A stretch of DNA of 64,000 bases, from positions 1,612,001-1,676,000 of the forward strand of contig NZ_AP023054.1 of assembly GCF_019703835.1 (NCBI RefSeq), read 5' to 3'. Below are positions 1 through 15,000 of the stretch, piece by piece. The position numbers and the translations under genes are program-made. Source of the stretch: Thaumasiovibrio subtropicus. GTDB lineage: Bacteria; Pseudomonadota; Gammaproteobacteria; Enterobacterales; Vibrionaceae. The first letter of the stretch is position 1, and each line of letters starts with the position of its first letter. The notes beneath the pieces were generated by a model, which was not told the DNA's origin, did not search any database, and saw only the letters and a program-made list of their open reading frames with translations.

Positions 1-1
1 T

Positions 2-3000
2 GGAACAGATGGCACCGTGACGGCGACCATCAGCTTGCCAGACGACTTCAATGCGGAAACCGACACGTTGACCATCAACGGTGAAACCGTGTCTGCGGAT
101 GACATCGTCGATGGCAAAGTGACAGTCGAAGTGGCGCCAGAAGGCACCGTGACCGCACAAATCACCGATGCGGCGGGTAACGTCTCTGACGAAGCGAGCG
201 AGACAGCGTTGGCAGCGGACACAGAAGTGAAAGCACCGACGATCACCATCGCAGGCGATACCAATAACGATGGTGTGTACAACGCAGAAGAACTTGGAAC
301 AGATGGCACCGTGACGGCGACCATCAGCTTGCCAGACGACTTCAATGCGGAAACCGACACGTTGACCATCAACGGTGAAACCGTGTCTGCGGATGACATC
401 GTCGATGGCAAAGTGACAGTCGAAGTGGCGCCAGAAGGCACCGTGACCGCACAAATCACCGATGCGGCGGGTAACGTCTCTGACGAAGCGAGCGAGACAG
501 CGTTGGCAGCGGACACAGAAGTGAAAGCACCGACGATCACCATCGCAGGCGATACCAATAACGATGGTGTGTACAACGCAGAAGAACTTGGAACAGATGG
601 CACCGTGACGGCGACCATCAGCTTGCCAGACGACTTCAATGCGGAAACCGACACGTTGACCATCAACGGTGAAACCGTGTCTGCGGATGACATCGTCGAT
701 GGCAAAGTGACAGTCGAAGTGGCGCCAGAAGGCACCGTGACCGCACAAATCACCGATGCGGCGGGTAACGTCTCTGACGAAGCGAGCGAGACAGCGTTGG
801 CAGCGGACACAGAAGTGAAAGCACCGACGATCACCATCGCAGGCGATACCAATAACGATGGTGTGTACAACGCAGAAGAACTTGGAACAGATGGCACCGT
901 GACGGCGACCATCAGCTTGCCAGACGACTTCAATGCGGAAACCGACACGTTGACCATCAACGGTGAAACCGTGTCTGCGGATGACATCGTCGATGGCAAA
1001 GTGACAGTCGAAGTGGCGCCAGAAGGCACCGTGACCGCACAAATCACCGATGCGGCGGGTAACGTCTCTGACGAAGCGAGCGAGACAGCGTTGGCAGCGG
1101 ACACAGAAGTGAAAGCACCGACGATCACCATCGCAGGCGATACCAATAACGATGGTGTGTACAACGCAGAAGAACTTGGAACAGATGGCACCGTGACGGC
1201 GACCATCAGCTTGCCAGACGACTTCAATGCGGAAACCGACACGTTGACCATCAACGGTGAAACCGTGTCTGCGGATGACATCGTCGATGGCAAAGTGACA
1301 GTCGAAGTGGCGCCAGAAGGCACCGTGACCGCACAAATCACCGATGCGGCGGGTAACGTCTCTGACGAAGCGAGCGAGACAGCGTTGGCAGCGGACACAG
1401 AAGTGAAAGCACCGACGATCACCATCGCAGGCGATACCAATAACGATGGTGTGTACAACGCAGAAGAACTTGGAACAGATGGCACCGTGACGGCGACCAT
1501 CAGCTTGCCAGACGACTTCAATGCGGAAACCGACACGTTGACCATCAACGGTGAAACCGTGTCTGCGGATGACATCGTCGATGGCAAAGTGACAGTCGAA
1601 GTGGCGCCAGAAGGCACCGTGACCGCACAAATCACCGATGCGGCGGGTAACGTCTCTGACGAAGCGAGCGAGACAGCGTTGGCAGCGGACACAGAAGTGA
1701 AAGCACCGACGATCACCATCGCAGGCGATACCAATAACGATGGTGTGTACAACGCAGAAGAACTTGGAACAGATGGCACCGTGACGGCGACCATCAGCTT
1801 GCCAGACGACTTCAATGCGGAAACCGACACGTTGACCATCAACGGTGAAACCGTGTCTGCGGATGACATCGTCGATGGCAAAGTGACAGTCGAAGTGGCG
1901 CCAGAAGGCACCGTGACCGCACAAATCACCGATGCGGCGGGTAACGTCTCTGACGAAGCGAGCGAGACAGCGTTGGCAGCGGACACAGAAGTGAAAGCAC
2001 CGACGATCACCATCGCAGGCGATACCAATAACGATGGTGTGTACAACGCAGAAGAACTTGGAACAGATGGCACCGTGACGGCGACCATCAGCTTGCCAGA
2101 CGACTTCAATGCGGAAACCGACACGTTGACCATCAACGGTGAAACCGTGTCTGCGGATGACATCGTCGATGGCAAAGTGACAGTCGAAGTGGCGCCAGAA
2201 GGCACCGTGACCGCACAAATCACCGATGCGGCGGGTAACGTCTCTGACGAAGCGAGCGAGACAGCGTTGGCAGCGGACACAGAAGTGAAAGCACCGACGA
2301 TCACCATCGCAGGCGATACCAATAACGATGGTGTGTACAACGCAGAAGAACTTGGAACAGATGGCACCGTGACGGCGACCATCAGCTTGCCAGACGACTT
2401 CAATGCGGAAACCGACACGTTGACCATCAACGGTGAAACCGTGTCTGCGGATGACATCGTCGATGGCAAAGTGACAGTCGAAGTGGCGCCAGAAGGCACC
2501 GTGACCGCACAAATCACCGATGCGGCGGGTAACGTCTCTGACGAAGCGAGCGAGACAGCGTTGGCAGCGGACACAGAAGTGAAAGCACCGACGATCACCA
2601 TCGCAGGCGATACCAATAACGATGGTGTGTACAACGCAGAAGAACTTGGAACAGATGGCACCGTGACGGCGACCATCAGCTTGCCAGACGACTTCAATGC
2701 GGAAACCGACACGTTGACCATCAACGGTGAAACCGTGTCTGCGGATGACATCGTCGATGGCAAAGTGACAGTCGAAGTGGCGCCAGAAGGCACCGTGACC
2801 GCACAAATCACCGATGCGGCGGGTAACGTCTCTGACGAAGCGAGCGAGACAGCGTTGGCAGCGGACACAGAAGTGAAAGCACCGACGATCACCATCGCAG
2901 GCGATACCAATAACGATGGTGTGTACAACGCAGAAGAACTTGGAACAGATGGCACCGTGACGGCGACCATCAGCTTGCCAGACGACTTCAATGCGGAAAC

Positions 3001-6000
3001 CGACACGTTGACCATCAACGGTGAAACCGTGTCTGCGGATGACATCGTCGATGGCAAAGTGACAGTCGAAGTGGCGCCAGAAGGCACCGTGACCGCACAA
3101 ATCACCGATGCGGCGGGTAACGTCTCTGACGAAGCGAGCGAGACAGCGTTGGCAGCGGACACAGAAGTGAAAGCACCGACGATCACCATCGCAGGCGATA
3201 CCAATAACGATGGTGTGTACAACGCAGAAGAACTTGGAACAGATGGCACCGTGACGGCGACCATCAGCTTGCCAGACGACTTCAATGCGGAAACCGACAC
3301 GTTGACCATCAACGGTGAAACCGTGTCTGCGGATGACATCGTCGATGGCAAAGTGACAGTCGAAGTGGCGCCAGAAGGCACCGTGACCGCACAAATCACC
3401 GATGCGGCGGGTAACGTCTCTGACGAAGCGAGCGAGACAGCGTTGGCAGCGGACACAGAAGTGAAAGCACCGACGATCACCATCGCAGGCGATACCAATA
3501 ACGATGGTGTGTACAACGCAGAAGAACTTGGAACAGATGGCACCGTGACGGCGACCATCAGCTTGCCAGACGACTTCAATGCGGAAACCGACACGTTGAC
3601 CATCAACGGTGAAACCGTGTCTGCGGATGACATCGTCGATGGCAAAGTGACAGTCGAAGTGGCGCCAGAAGGCACCGTGACCGCACAAATCACCGATGCG
3701 GCGGGTAACGTCTCTGACGAAGCGAGCGAGACAGCGTTGGCAGCGGACACAGAAGTGAAAGCACCGACGATCACCATCGCAGGCGATACCAATAACGATG
3801 GTGTGTACAACGCAGAAGAACTTGGAACAGATGGCACCGTGACGGCGACCATCAGCTTGCCAGACGACTTCAATGCGGAAACCGACACGTTGACCATCAA
3901 CGGTGAAACCGTGTCTGCGGATGACATCGTCGATGGCAAAGTGACAGTCGAAGTGGCGCCAGAAGGCACCGTGACCGCACAAATCACCGATGCGGCGGGT
4001 AACGTCTCTGACGAAGCGAGCGAGACAGCGTTGGCAGCGGACACAGAAGTGAAAGCACCGACGATCACCATCGCAGGCGATACCAATAACGATGGTGTGT
4101 ACAACGCAGAAGAACTTGGAACAGATGGCACCGTGACGGCGACCATCAGCTTGCCAGACGACTTCAATGCGGAAACCGACACGTTGACCATCAACGGTGA
4201 AACCGTGTCTGCGGATGACATCGTCGATGGCAAAGTGACAGTCGAAGTGGCGCCAGAAGGCACCGTGACCGCACAAATCACCGATGCGGCGGGTAACGTC
4301 TCTGACGAAGCGAGCGAGACAGCGTTGGCAGCGGACACAGAAGTGAAAGCACCGACGATCACCATCGCAGGCGATACCAATAACGATGGTGTGTACAACG
4401 CAGAAGAACTTGGAACAGATGGCACCGTGACGGCGACCATCAGCTTGCCAGACGACTTCAATGCGGAAACCGACACGTTGACCATCAACGGTGAAACCGT
4501 GTCTGCGGATGACATCGTCGATGGCAAAGTGACAGTCGAAGTGGCGCCAGAAGGCACCGTGACCGCACAAATCACCGATGCGGCGGGTAACGTCTCTGAC
4601 GAAGCGAGCGAGACAGCGTTGGCAGCGGACACAGAAGTGAAAGCACCGACGATCACCATCGCAGGCGATACCAATAACGATGGTGTGTACAACGCAGAAG
4701 AACTTGGAACAGATGGCACCGTGACGGCGACCATCAGCTTGCCAGACGACTTCAATGCGGAAACCGACACGTTGACCATCAACGGTGAAACCGTGTCTGC
4801 GGATGACATCGTCGATGGCAAAGTGACAGTCGAAGTGGCGCCAGAAGGCACCGTGACCGCACAAATCACCGATGCGGCGGGTAACGTCTCTGACGAAGCG
4901 AGCGAGACAGCGTTGGCAGCGGACACAGAAGTGAAAGCACCGACGATCACCATCGCAGGCGATACCAATAACGATGGTGTGTACAACGCAGAAGAACTTG
5001 GAACAGATGGCACCGTGACGGCGACCATCAGCTTGCCAGACGACTTCAATGCGGAAACCGACACGTTGACCATCAACGGTGAAACCGTGTCTGCGGATGA
5101 CATCGTCGATGGCAAAGTGACAGTCGAAGTGGCGCCAGAAGGCACCGTGACCGCACAAATCACCGATGCGGCGGGTAACGTCTCTGACGAAGCGAGCGAG
5201 ACAGCGTTGGCAGCGGACACAGAAGTGAAAGCACCGACGATCACCATCGCAGGCGATACCAATAACGATGGTGTGTACAACGCAGAAGAACTTGGAACAG
5301 ATGGCACCGTGACGGCGACCATCAGCTTGCCAGACGACTTCAATGCGGAAACCGACACGTTGACCATCAACGGTGAAACCGTGTCTGCGGATGACATCGT
5401 CGATGGCAAAGTGACAGTCGAAGTGGCGCCAGAAGGCACCGTGACCGCACAAATCACCGATGCGGCGGGTAACGTCTCTGACGAAGCGAGCGAGACAGCG
5501 TTGGCAGCGGACACAGAAGTGAAAGCACCGACGATCACCATCGCAGGCGATACCAATAACGATGGTGTGTACAACGCAGAAGAACTTGGAACAGATGGCA
5601 CCGTGACGGCGACCATCAGCTTGCCAGACGACTTCAATGCGGAAACCGACACGTTGACCATCAACGGTGAAACCGTGTCTGCGGATGACATCGTCGATGG
5701 CAAAGTGACAGTCGAAGTGGCGCCAGAAGGCACCGTGACCGCACAAATCACCGATGCGGCGGGTAACGTCTCTGACGAAGCGAGCGAGACAGCGTTGGCA
5801 GCGGACACAGAAGTGAAAGCACCGACGATCACCATCGCAGGCGATACCAATAACGATGGTGTGTACAACGCAGAAGAACTTGGAACAGATGGCACCGTGA
5901 CGGCGACCATCAGCTTGCCAGACGACTTCAATGCGGAAACCGACACGTTGACCATCAACGGTGAAACCGTGTCTGCGGATGACATCGTCGATGGCAAAGT

Positions 6001-9000
6001 GACAGTCGAAGTGGCGCCAGAAGGCACCGTGACCGCACAAATCACCGATGCGGCGGGTAACGTCTCTGACGAAGCGAGCGAGACAGCGTTGGCAGCGGAC
6101 ACAGAAGTGAAAGCACCGACGATCACCATCGCAGGCGATACCAATAACGATGGTGTGTACAACGCAGAAGAACTTGGAACAGATGGCACCGTGACGGCGA
6201 CCATCAGCTTGCCAGACGACTTCAATGCGGAAACCGACACGTTGACCATCAACGGTGAAACCGTGTCTGCGGATGACATCGTCGATGGCAAAGTGACAGT
6301 CGAAGTGGCGCCAGAAGGCACCGTGACCGCACAAATCACCGATGCGGCGGGTAACGTCTCTGACGAAGCGAGCGAGACAGCGTTGGCAGCGGACACAGAA
6401 GTGAAAGCACCGACGATCACCATCGCAGGCGATACCAATAACGATGGTGTGTACAACGCAGAAGAACTTGGAACAGATGGCACCGTGACGGCGACCATCA
6501 GCTTGCCAGACGACTTCAATGCGGAAACCGACACGTTGACCATCAACGGTGAAACCGTGTCTGCGGATGACATCGTCGATGGCAAAGTGACAGTCGAAGT
6601 GGCGCCAGAAGGCACCGTGACCGCACAAATCACCGATGCGGCGGGTAACGTCTCTGACGAAGCGAGCGAGACAGCGTTGGCAGCGGACACAGAAGTGAAA
6701 GCACCGACGATCACCATCGCAGGCGATACCAATAACGATGGTGTGTACAACGCAGAAGAACTTGGAACAGATGGCACCGTGACGGCGACCATCAGCTTGC
6801 CAGACGACTTCAATGCGGAAACCGACACGTTGACCATCAACGGTGAAACCGTGTCTGCGGATGACATCGTCGATGGCAAAGTGACAGTCGAAGTGGCGCC
6901 AGAAGGCACCGTGACCGCACAAATCACCGATGCGGCGGGTAACGTCTCTGACGAAGCGAGCGAGACAGCGTTGGCAGCGGACACAGAAGTGAAAGCACCG
7001 ACGATCACCATCGCAGGCGATACCAATAACGATGGTGTGTACAACGCAGAAGAACTTGGAACAGATGGCACCGTGACGGCGACCATCAGCTTGCCAGACG
7101 ACTTCAATGCGGAAACCGACACGTTGACCATCAACGGTGAAACCGTGTCTGCGGATGACATCGTCGATGGCAAAGTGACAGTCGAAGTGGCGCCAGAAGG
7201 CACCGTGACCGCACAAATCACCGATGCGGCGGGTAACGTCTCTGACGAAGCGAGCGAGACAGCGTTGGCAGCGGACACAGAAGTGAAAGCACCGACGATC
7301 ACCATCGCAGGCGATACCAATAACGATGGTGTGTACAACGCAGAAGAACTTGGAACAGATGGCACCGTGACGGCGACCATCAGCTTGCCAGACGACTTCA
7401 ATGCGGAAACCGACACGTTGACCATCAACGGTGAAACCGTGTCTGCGGATGACATCGTCGATGGCAAAGTGACAGTCGAAGTGGCGCCAGAAGGCACCGT
7501 GACCGCACAAATCACCGATGCGGCGGGTAACGTCTCTGACGAAGCGAGCGAGACAGCGTTGGCAGCGGACACAGAAGTGAAAGCACCGACGATCACCATC
7601 GCAGGCGATACCAATAACGATGGTGTGTACAACGCAGAAGAACTTGGAACAGATGGCACCGTGACGGCGACCATCAGCTTGCCAGACGACTTCAATGCGG
7701 AAACCGACACGTTGACCATCAACGGTGAAACCGTGTCTGCGGATGACATCGTCGATGGCAAAGTGACAGTCGAAGTGGCGCCAGAAGGCACCGTGACCGC
7801 ACAAATCACCGATGCGGCGGGTAACGTCTCTGACGAAGCGAGCGAGACAGCGTTGGCAGCGGACACAGAAGTGAAAGCACCGACGATCACCATCGCAGGC
7901 GATACCAATAACGATGGTGTGTACAACGCAGAAGAACTTGGAACAGATGGCACCGTGACGGCGACCATCAGCTTGCCAGACGACTTCAATGCGGAAACCG
8001 ACACGTTGACCATCAACGGTGAAACCGTGTCTGCGGATGACATCGTCGATGGCAAAGTGACAGTCGAAGTGGCGCCAGAAGGCACCGTGACCGCACAAAT
8101 CACCGATGCGGCGGGTAACGTCTCTGACGAAGCGAGCGAGACAGCGTTGGCAGCGGACACAGAAGTGAAAGCACCGACGATCACCATCGCAGGCGATACC
8201 AATAACGATGGTGTGTACAACGCAGAAGAACTTGGAACAGATGGCACCGTGACGGCGACCATCAGCTTGCCAGACGACTTCAATGCGGAAACCGACACGT
8301 TGACCATCAACGGTGAAACCGTGTCTGCGGATGACATCGTCGATGGCAAAGTGACAGTCGAAGTGGCGCCAGAAGGCACCGTGACCGCACAAATCACCGA
8401 TGCGGCGGGTAACGTCTCTGACGAAGCGAGCGAGACAGCGTTGGCAGCGGACACAGAAGTGAAAGCACCGACGATCACCATCGCAGGCGATACCAATAAC
8501 GATGGTGTGTACAACGCAGAAGAACTTGGAACAGATGGCACCGTGACGGCGACCATCAGCTTGCCAGACGACTTCAATGCGGAAACCGACACGTTGACCA
8601 TCAACGGTGAAACCGTGTCTGCGGATGACATCGTCGATGGCAAAGTGACAGTCGAAGTGGCGCCAGAAGGCACCGTGACCGCACAAATCACCGATGCGGC
8701 GGGTAACGTCTCTGACGAAGCGAGCGAGACAGCGTTGGCAGCGGACACAGAAGTGAAAGCACCGACGATCACCATCGCAGGCGATACCAATAACGATGGT
8801 GTGTACAACGCAGAAGAACTTGGAACAGATGGCACCGTGACGGCGACCATCAGCTTGCCAGACGACTTCAATGCGGAAACCGACACGTTGACCATCAACG
8901 GTGAAACCGTGTCTGCGGATGACATCGTCGATGGCAAAGTGACAGTCGAAGTGGCGCCAGAAGGCACCGTGACCGCACAAATCACCGATGCGGCGGGTAA

Positions 9001-12000
9001 CGTCTCTGACGAAGCGAGCGAGACAGCGTTGGCAGCGGACACAGAAGTGAAAGCACCGACGATCACCATCGCAGGCGATACCAATAACGATGGTGTGTAC
9101 AACGCAGAAGAACTTGGAACAGATGGCACCGTGACGGCGACCATCAGCTTGCCAGACGACTTCAATGCGGAAACCGACACGTTGACCATCAACGGTGAAA
9201 CCGTGTCTGCGGATGACATCGTCGATGGCAAAGTGACAGTCGAAGTGGCGCCAGAAGGCACCGTGACCGCACAAATCACCGATGCGGCGGGTAACGTCTC
9301 TGACGAAGCGAGCGAGACAGCGTTGGCAGCGGACACAGAAGTGAAAGCACCGACGATCACCATCGCAGGCGATACCAATAACGATGGTGTGTACAACGCA
9401 GAAGAACTTGGAACAGATGGCACCGTGACGGCGACCATCAGCTTGCCAGACGACTTCAATGCGGAAACCGACACGTTGACCATCAACGGTGAAACCGTGT
9501 CTGCGGATGACATCGTCGATGGCAAAGTGACAGTCGAAGTGGCGCCAGAAGGCACCGTGACCGCACAAATCACCGATGCGGCGGGTAACGTCTCTGACGA
9601 AGCGAGCGAGACAGCGTTGGCAGCGGACACAGAAGTGAAAGCACCGACGATCACCATCGCAGGCGATACCAATAACGATGGTGTGTACAACGCAGAAGAA
9701 CTTGGAACAGATGGCACCGTGACGGCGACCATCAGCTTGCCAGACGACTTCAATGCGGAAACCGACACGTTGACCATCAACGGTGAAACCGTGTCTGCGG
9801 ATGACATCGTCGATGGCAAAGTGACAGTCGAAGTGGCGCCAGAAGGCACCGTGACCGCACAAATCACCGATGCGGCGGGTAACGTCTCTGACGAAGCGAG
9901 CGAGACAGCGTTGGCAGCGGACACAGAAGTGAAAGCACCGACGATCACCATCGCAGGCGATACCAATAACGATGGTGTGTACAACGCAGAAGAACTTGGA
10001 ACAGATGGCACCGTGACGGCGACCATCAGCTTGCCAGACGACTTCAATGCGGAAACCGACACGTTGACCATCAACGGTGAAACCGTGTCTGCGGATGACA
10101 TCGTCGATGGCAAAGTGACAGTCGAAGTGGCGCCAGAAGGCACCGTGACCGCACAAATCACCGATGCGGCGGGTAACGTCTCTGACGAAGCGAGCGAGAC
10201 AGCGTTGGCAGCGGACACAGAAGTGAAAGCACCGACGATCACCATCGCAGGCGATACCAATAACGATGGTGTGTACAACGCAGAAGAACTTGGAACAGAT
10301 GGCACCGTGACGGCGACCATCAGCTTGCCAGACGACTTCAATGCGGAAACCGACACGTTGACCATCAACGGTGAAACCGTGTCTGCGGATGACATCGTCG
10401 ATGGCAAAGTGACAGTCGAAGTGGCGCCAGAAGGCACCGTGACCGCACAAATCACCGATGCGGCGGGTAACGTCTCTGACGAAGCGAGCGAGACAGCGTT
10501 GGCAGCGGACACAGAAGTGAAAGCACCGACGATCACCATCGCAGGCGATACCAATAACGATGGTGTGTACAACGCAGAAGAACTTGGAACAGATGGCACC
10601 GTGACGGCGACCATCAGCTTGCCAGACGACTTCAATGCGGAAACCGACACGTTGACCATCAACGGTGAAACCGTGTCTGCGGATGACATCGTCGATGGCA
10701 AAGTGACAGTCGAAGTGGCGCCAGAAGGCACCGTGACCGCACAAATCACCGATGCGGCGGGTAACGTCTCTGACGAAGCGAGCGAGACAGCGTTGGCAGC
10801 GGACACAGAAGTGAAAGCACCGACGATCACCATCGCAGGCGATACCAATAACGATGGTGTGTACAACGCAGAAGAACTTGGAACAGATGGCACCGTGACG
10901 GCGACCATCAGCTTGCCAGACGACTTCAATGCGGAAACCGACACGTTGACCATCAACGGTGAAACCGTGTCTGCGGATGACATCGTCGATGGCAAAGTGA
11001 CAGTCGAAGTGGCGCCAGAAGGCACCGTGACCGCACAAATCACCGATGCGGCGGGTAACGTCTCTGACGAAGCGAGCGAGACAGCGTTGGCAGCGGACAC
11101 AGAAGTGAAAGCACCGACGATCACCATCGCAGGCGATACCAATAACGATGGTGTGTACAACGCAGAAGAACTTGGAACAGATGGCACCGTGACGGCGACC
11201 ATCAGCTTGCCAGACGACTTCAATGCGGAAACCGACACGTTGACCATCAACGGTGAAACCGTGTCTGCGGATGACATCGTCGATGGCAAAGTGACAGTCG
11301 AAGTGGCGCCAGAAGGCACCGTGACCGCACAAATCACCGATGCGGCGGGTAACGTCTCTGACGAAGCGAGCGAGACAGCGTTGGCAGCGGACACAGAAGT
11401 GAAAGCACCGACGATCACCATCGCAGGCGATACCAATAACGATGGTGTGTACAACGCAGAAGAACTTGGAACAGATGGCACCGTGACGGCGACCATCAGC
11501 TTGCCAGACGACTTCAATGCGGAAACCGACACGTTGACCATCAACGGTGAAACCGTGTCTGCGGATGACATCGTCGATGGCAAAGTGACAGTCGAAGTGG
11601 CGCCAGAAGGCACCGTGACCGCACAAATCACCGATGCGGCGGGTAACGTCTCTGACGAAGCGAGCGAGACAGCGTTGGCAGCGGACACAGAAGTGAAAGC
11701 ACCGACGATCACCATCGCAGGCGATACCAATAACGATGGTGTGTACAACGCAGAAGAACTTGGAACAGATGGCACCGTGACGGCGACCATCAGCTTGCCA
11801 GACGACTTCAATGCGGAAACCGACACGTTGACCATCAACGGTGAAACCGTGTCTGCGGATGACATCGTCGATGGCAAAGTGACAGTCGAAGTGGCGCCAG
11901 AAGGCACCGTGACCGCACAAATCACCGATGCGGCGGGTAACGTCTCTGACGAAGCGAGCGAGACAGCGTTGGCAGCGGACACAGAAGTGAAAGCACCGAC

Positions 12001-15000
12001 GATCACCATCGCAGGCGATACCAATAACGATGGTGTGTACAACGCAGAAGAACTTGGAACAGATGGCACCGTGACGGCGACCATCAGCTTGCCAGACGAC
12101 TTCAATGCGGAAACCGACACGTTGACCATCAACGGTGAAACCGTGTCTGCGGATGACATCGTCGATGGCAAAGTGACAGTCGAAGTGGCGCCAGAAGGCA
12201 CCGTGACCGCACAAATCACCGATGCGGCGGGTAACGTCTCTGACGAAGCGAGCGAGACAGCGTTGGCAGCGGACACAGAAGTGAAAGCACCGACGATCAC
12301 CATCGCAGGCGATACCAATAACGATGGTGTGTACAACGCAGAAGAACTTGGAACAGATGGCACCGTGACGGCGACCATCAGCTTGCCAGACGACTTCAAT
12401 GCGGAAACCGACACGTTGACCATCAACGGTGAAACCGTGTCTGCGGATGACATCGTCGATGGCAAAGTGACAGTCGAAGTGGCGCCAGAAGGCACCGTGA
12501 CCGCACAAATCACCGATGCGGCGGGTAACGTCTCTGACGAAGCGAGCGAGACAGCGTTGGCAGCGGACACAGAAGTGAAAGCACCGACGATCACCATCGC
12601 AGGCGATACCAATAACGATGGTGTGTACAACGCAGAAGAACTTGGAACAGATGGCACCGTGACGGCGACCATCAGCTTGCCAGACGACTTCAATGCGGAA
12701 ACCGACACGTTGACCATCAACGGTGAAACCGTGTCTGCGGATGACATCGTCGATGGCAAAGTGACAGTCGAAGTGGCGCCAGAAGGCACCGTGACCGCAC
12801 AAATCACCGATGCGGCGGGTAACGTCTCTGACGAAGCGAGCGAGACAGCGTTGGCAGCGGACACAGAAGTGAAAGCACCGACGATCACCATCGCAGGCGA
12901 TACCAATAACGATGGTGTGTACAACGCAGAAGAACTTGGAACAGATGGCACCGTGACGGCGACCATCAGCTTGCCAGACGACTTCAATGCGGAAACCGAC
13001 ACGTTGACCATCAACGGTGAAACCGTGTCTGCGGATGACATCGTCGATGGCAAAGTGACAGTCGAAGTGGCGCCAGAAGGCACCGTGACCGCACAAATCA
13101 CCGATGCGGCGGGTAACGTCTCTGACGAAGCGAGCGAGACAGCGTTGGCAGCGGACACAGAAGTGAAAGCACCGACGATCACCATCGCAGGCGATACCAA
13201 TAACGATGGTGTGTACAACGCAGAAGAACTTGGAACAGATGGCACCGTGACGGCGACCATCAGCTTGCCAGACGACTTCAATGCGGAAACCGACACGTTG
13301 ACCATCAACGGTGAAACCGTGTCTGCGGATGACATCGTCGATGGCAAAGTGACAGTCGAAGTGGCGCCAGAAGGCACCGTGACCGCACAAATCACCGATG
13401 CGGCGGGTAACGTCTCTGACGAAGCGAGCGAGACAGCGTTGGCAGCGGACACAGAAGTGAAAGCACCGACGATCACCATCGCAGGCGATACCAATAACGA
13501 TGGTGTGTACAACGCAGAAGAACTTGGAACAGATGGCACCGTGACGGCGACCATCAGCTTGCCAGACGACTTCAATGCGGAAACCGACACGTTGACCATC
13601 AACGGTGAAACCGTGTCTGCGGATGACATCGTCGATGGCAAAGTGACAGTCGAAGTGGCGCCAGAAGGCACCGTGACCGCACAAATCACCGATGCGGCGG
13701 GTAACGTCTCTGACGAAGCGAGCGAGACAGCGTTGGCAGCGGACACAGAAGTGAAAGCACCGACGATCACCATCGCAGGCGATACCAATAACGATGGTGT
13801 GTACAACGCAGAAGAACTTGGAACAGATGGCACCGTGACGGCGACCATCAGCTTGCCAGACGACTTCAATGCGGAAACCGACACGTTGACCATCAACGGT
13901 GAAACCGTGTCTGCGGATGACATCGTCGATGGCAAAGTGACAGTCGAAGTGGCGCCAGAAGGCACCGTGACCGCACAAATCACCGATGCGGCGGGTAACG
14001 TCTCTGACGAAGCGAGCGAGACAGCGTTGGCAGCGGACACAGAAGTGAAAGCACCGACGATCACCATCGCAGGCGATACCAATAACGATGGTGTGTACAA
14101 CGCAGAAGAACTTGGAACAGATGGCACCGTGACGGCGACCATCAGCTTGCCAGACGACTTCAATGCGGAAACCGACACGTTGACCATCAACGGTGAAACC
14201 GTGTCTGCGGATGACATCGTCGATGGCAAAGTGACAGTCGAAGTGGCGCCAGAAGGCACCGTGACCGCACAAATCACCGATGCGGCGGGTAACGTCTCTG
14301 ACGAAGCGAGCGAGACAGCGTTGGCAGCGGACACAGAAGTGAAAGCACCGACGATCACCATCGCAGGCGATACCAATAACGATGGTGTGTACAACGCAGA
14401 AGAACTTGGAACAGATGGCACCGTGACGGCGACCATCAGCTTGCCAGACGACTTCAATGCGGAAACCGACACGTTGACCATCAACGGTGAAACCGTGTCT
14501 GCGGATGACATCGTCGATGGCAAAGTGACAGTCGAAGTGGCGCCAGAAGGCACCGTGACCGCACAAATCACCGATGCGGCGGGTAACGTCTCTGACGAAG
14601 CGAGCGAGACAGCGTTGGCAGCGGACACAGAAGTGAAAGCACCGACGATCACCATCGCAGGCGATACCAATAACGATGGTGTGTACAACGCAGAAGAACT
14701 TGGAACAGATGGCACCGTGACGGCGACCATCAGCTTGCCAGACGACTTCAATGCGGAAACCGACACGTTGACCATCAACGGTGAAACCGTGTCTGCGGAT
14801 GACATCGTCGATGGCAAAGTGACAGTCGAAGTGGCGCCAGAAGGCACCGTGACCGCACAAATCACCGATGCGGCGGGTAACGTCTCTGACGAAGCGAGCG
14901 AGACAGCGTTGGCAGCGGACACAGAAGTGAAAGCACCGACGATCACCATCGCAGGCGATACCAATAACGATGGTGTGTACAACGCAGAAGAACTTGGAAC

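Noticed and set aside
17..19. GTG at 17 as the adhesin start codon
   Set aside because: It lies inside a repeat unit, the frame is open upstream to the window edge, and the same GTG recurs in all 70 units.
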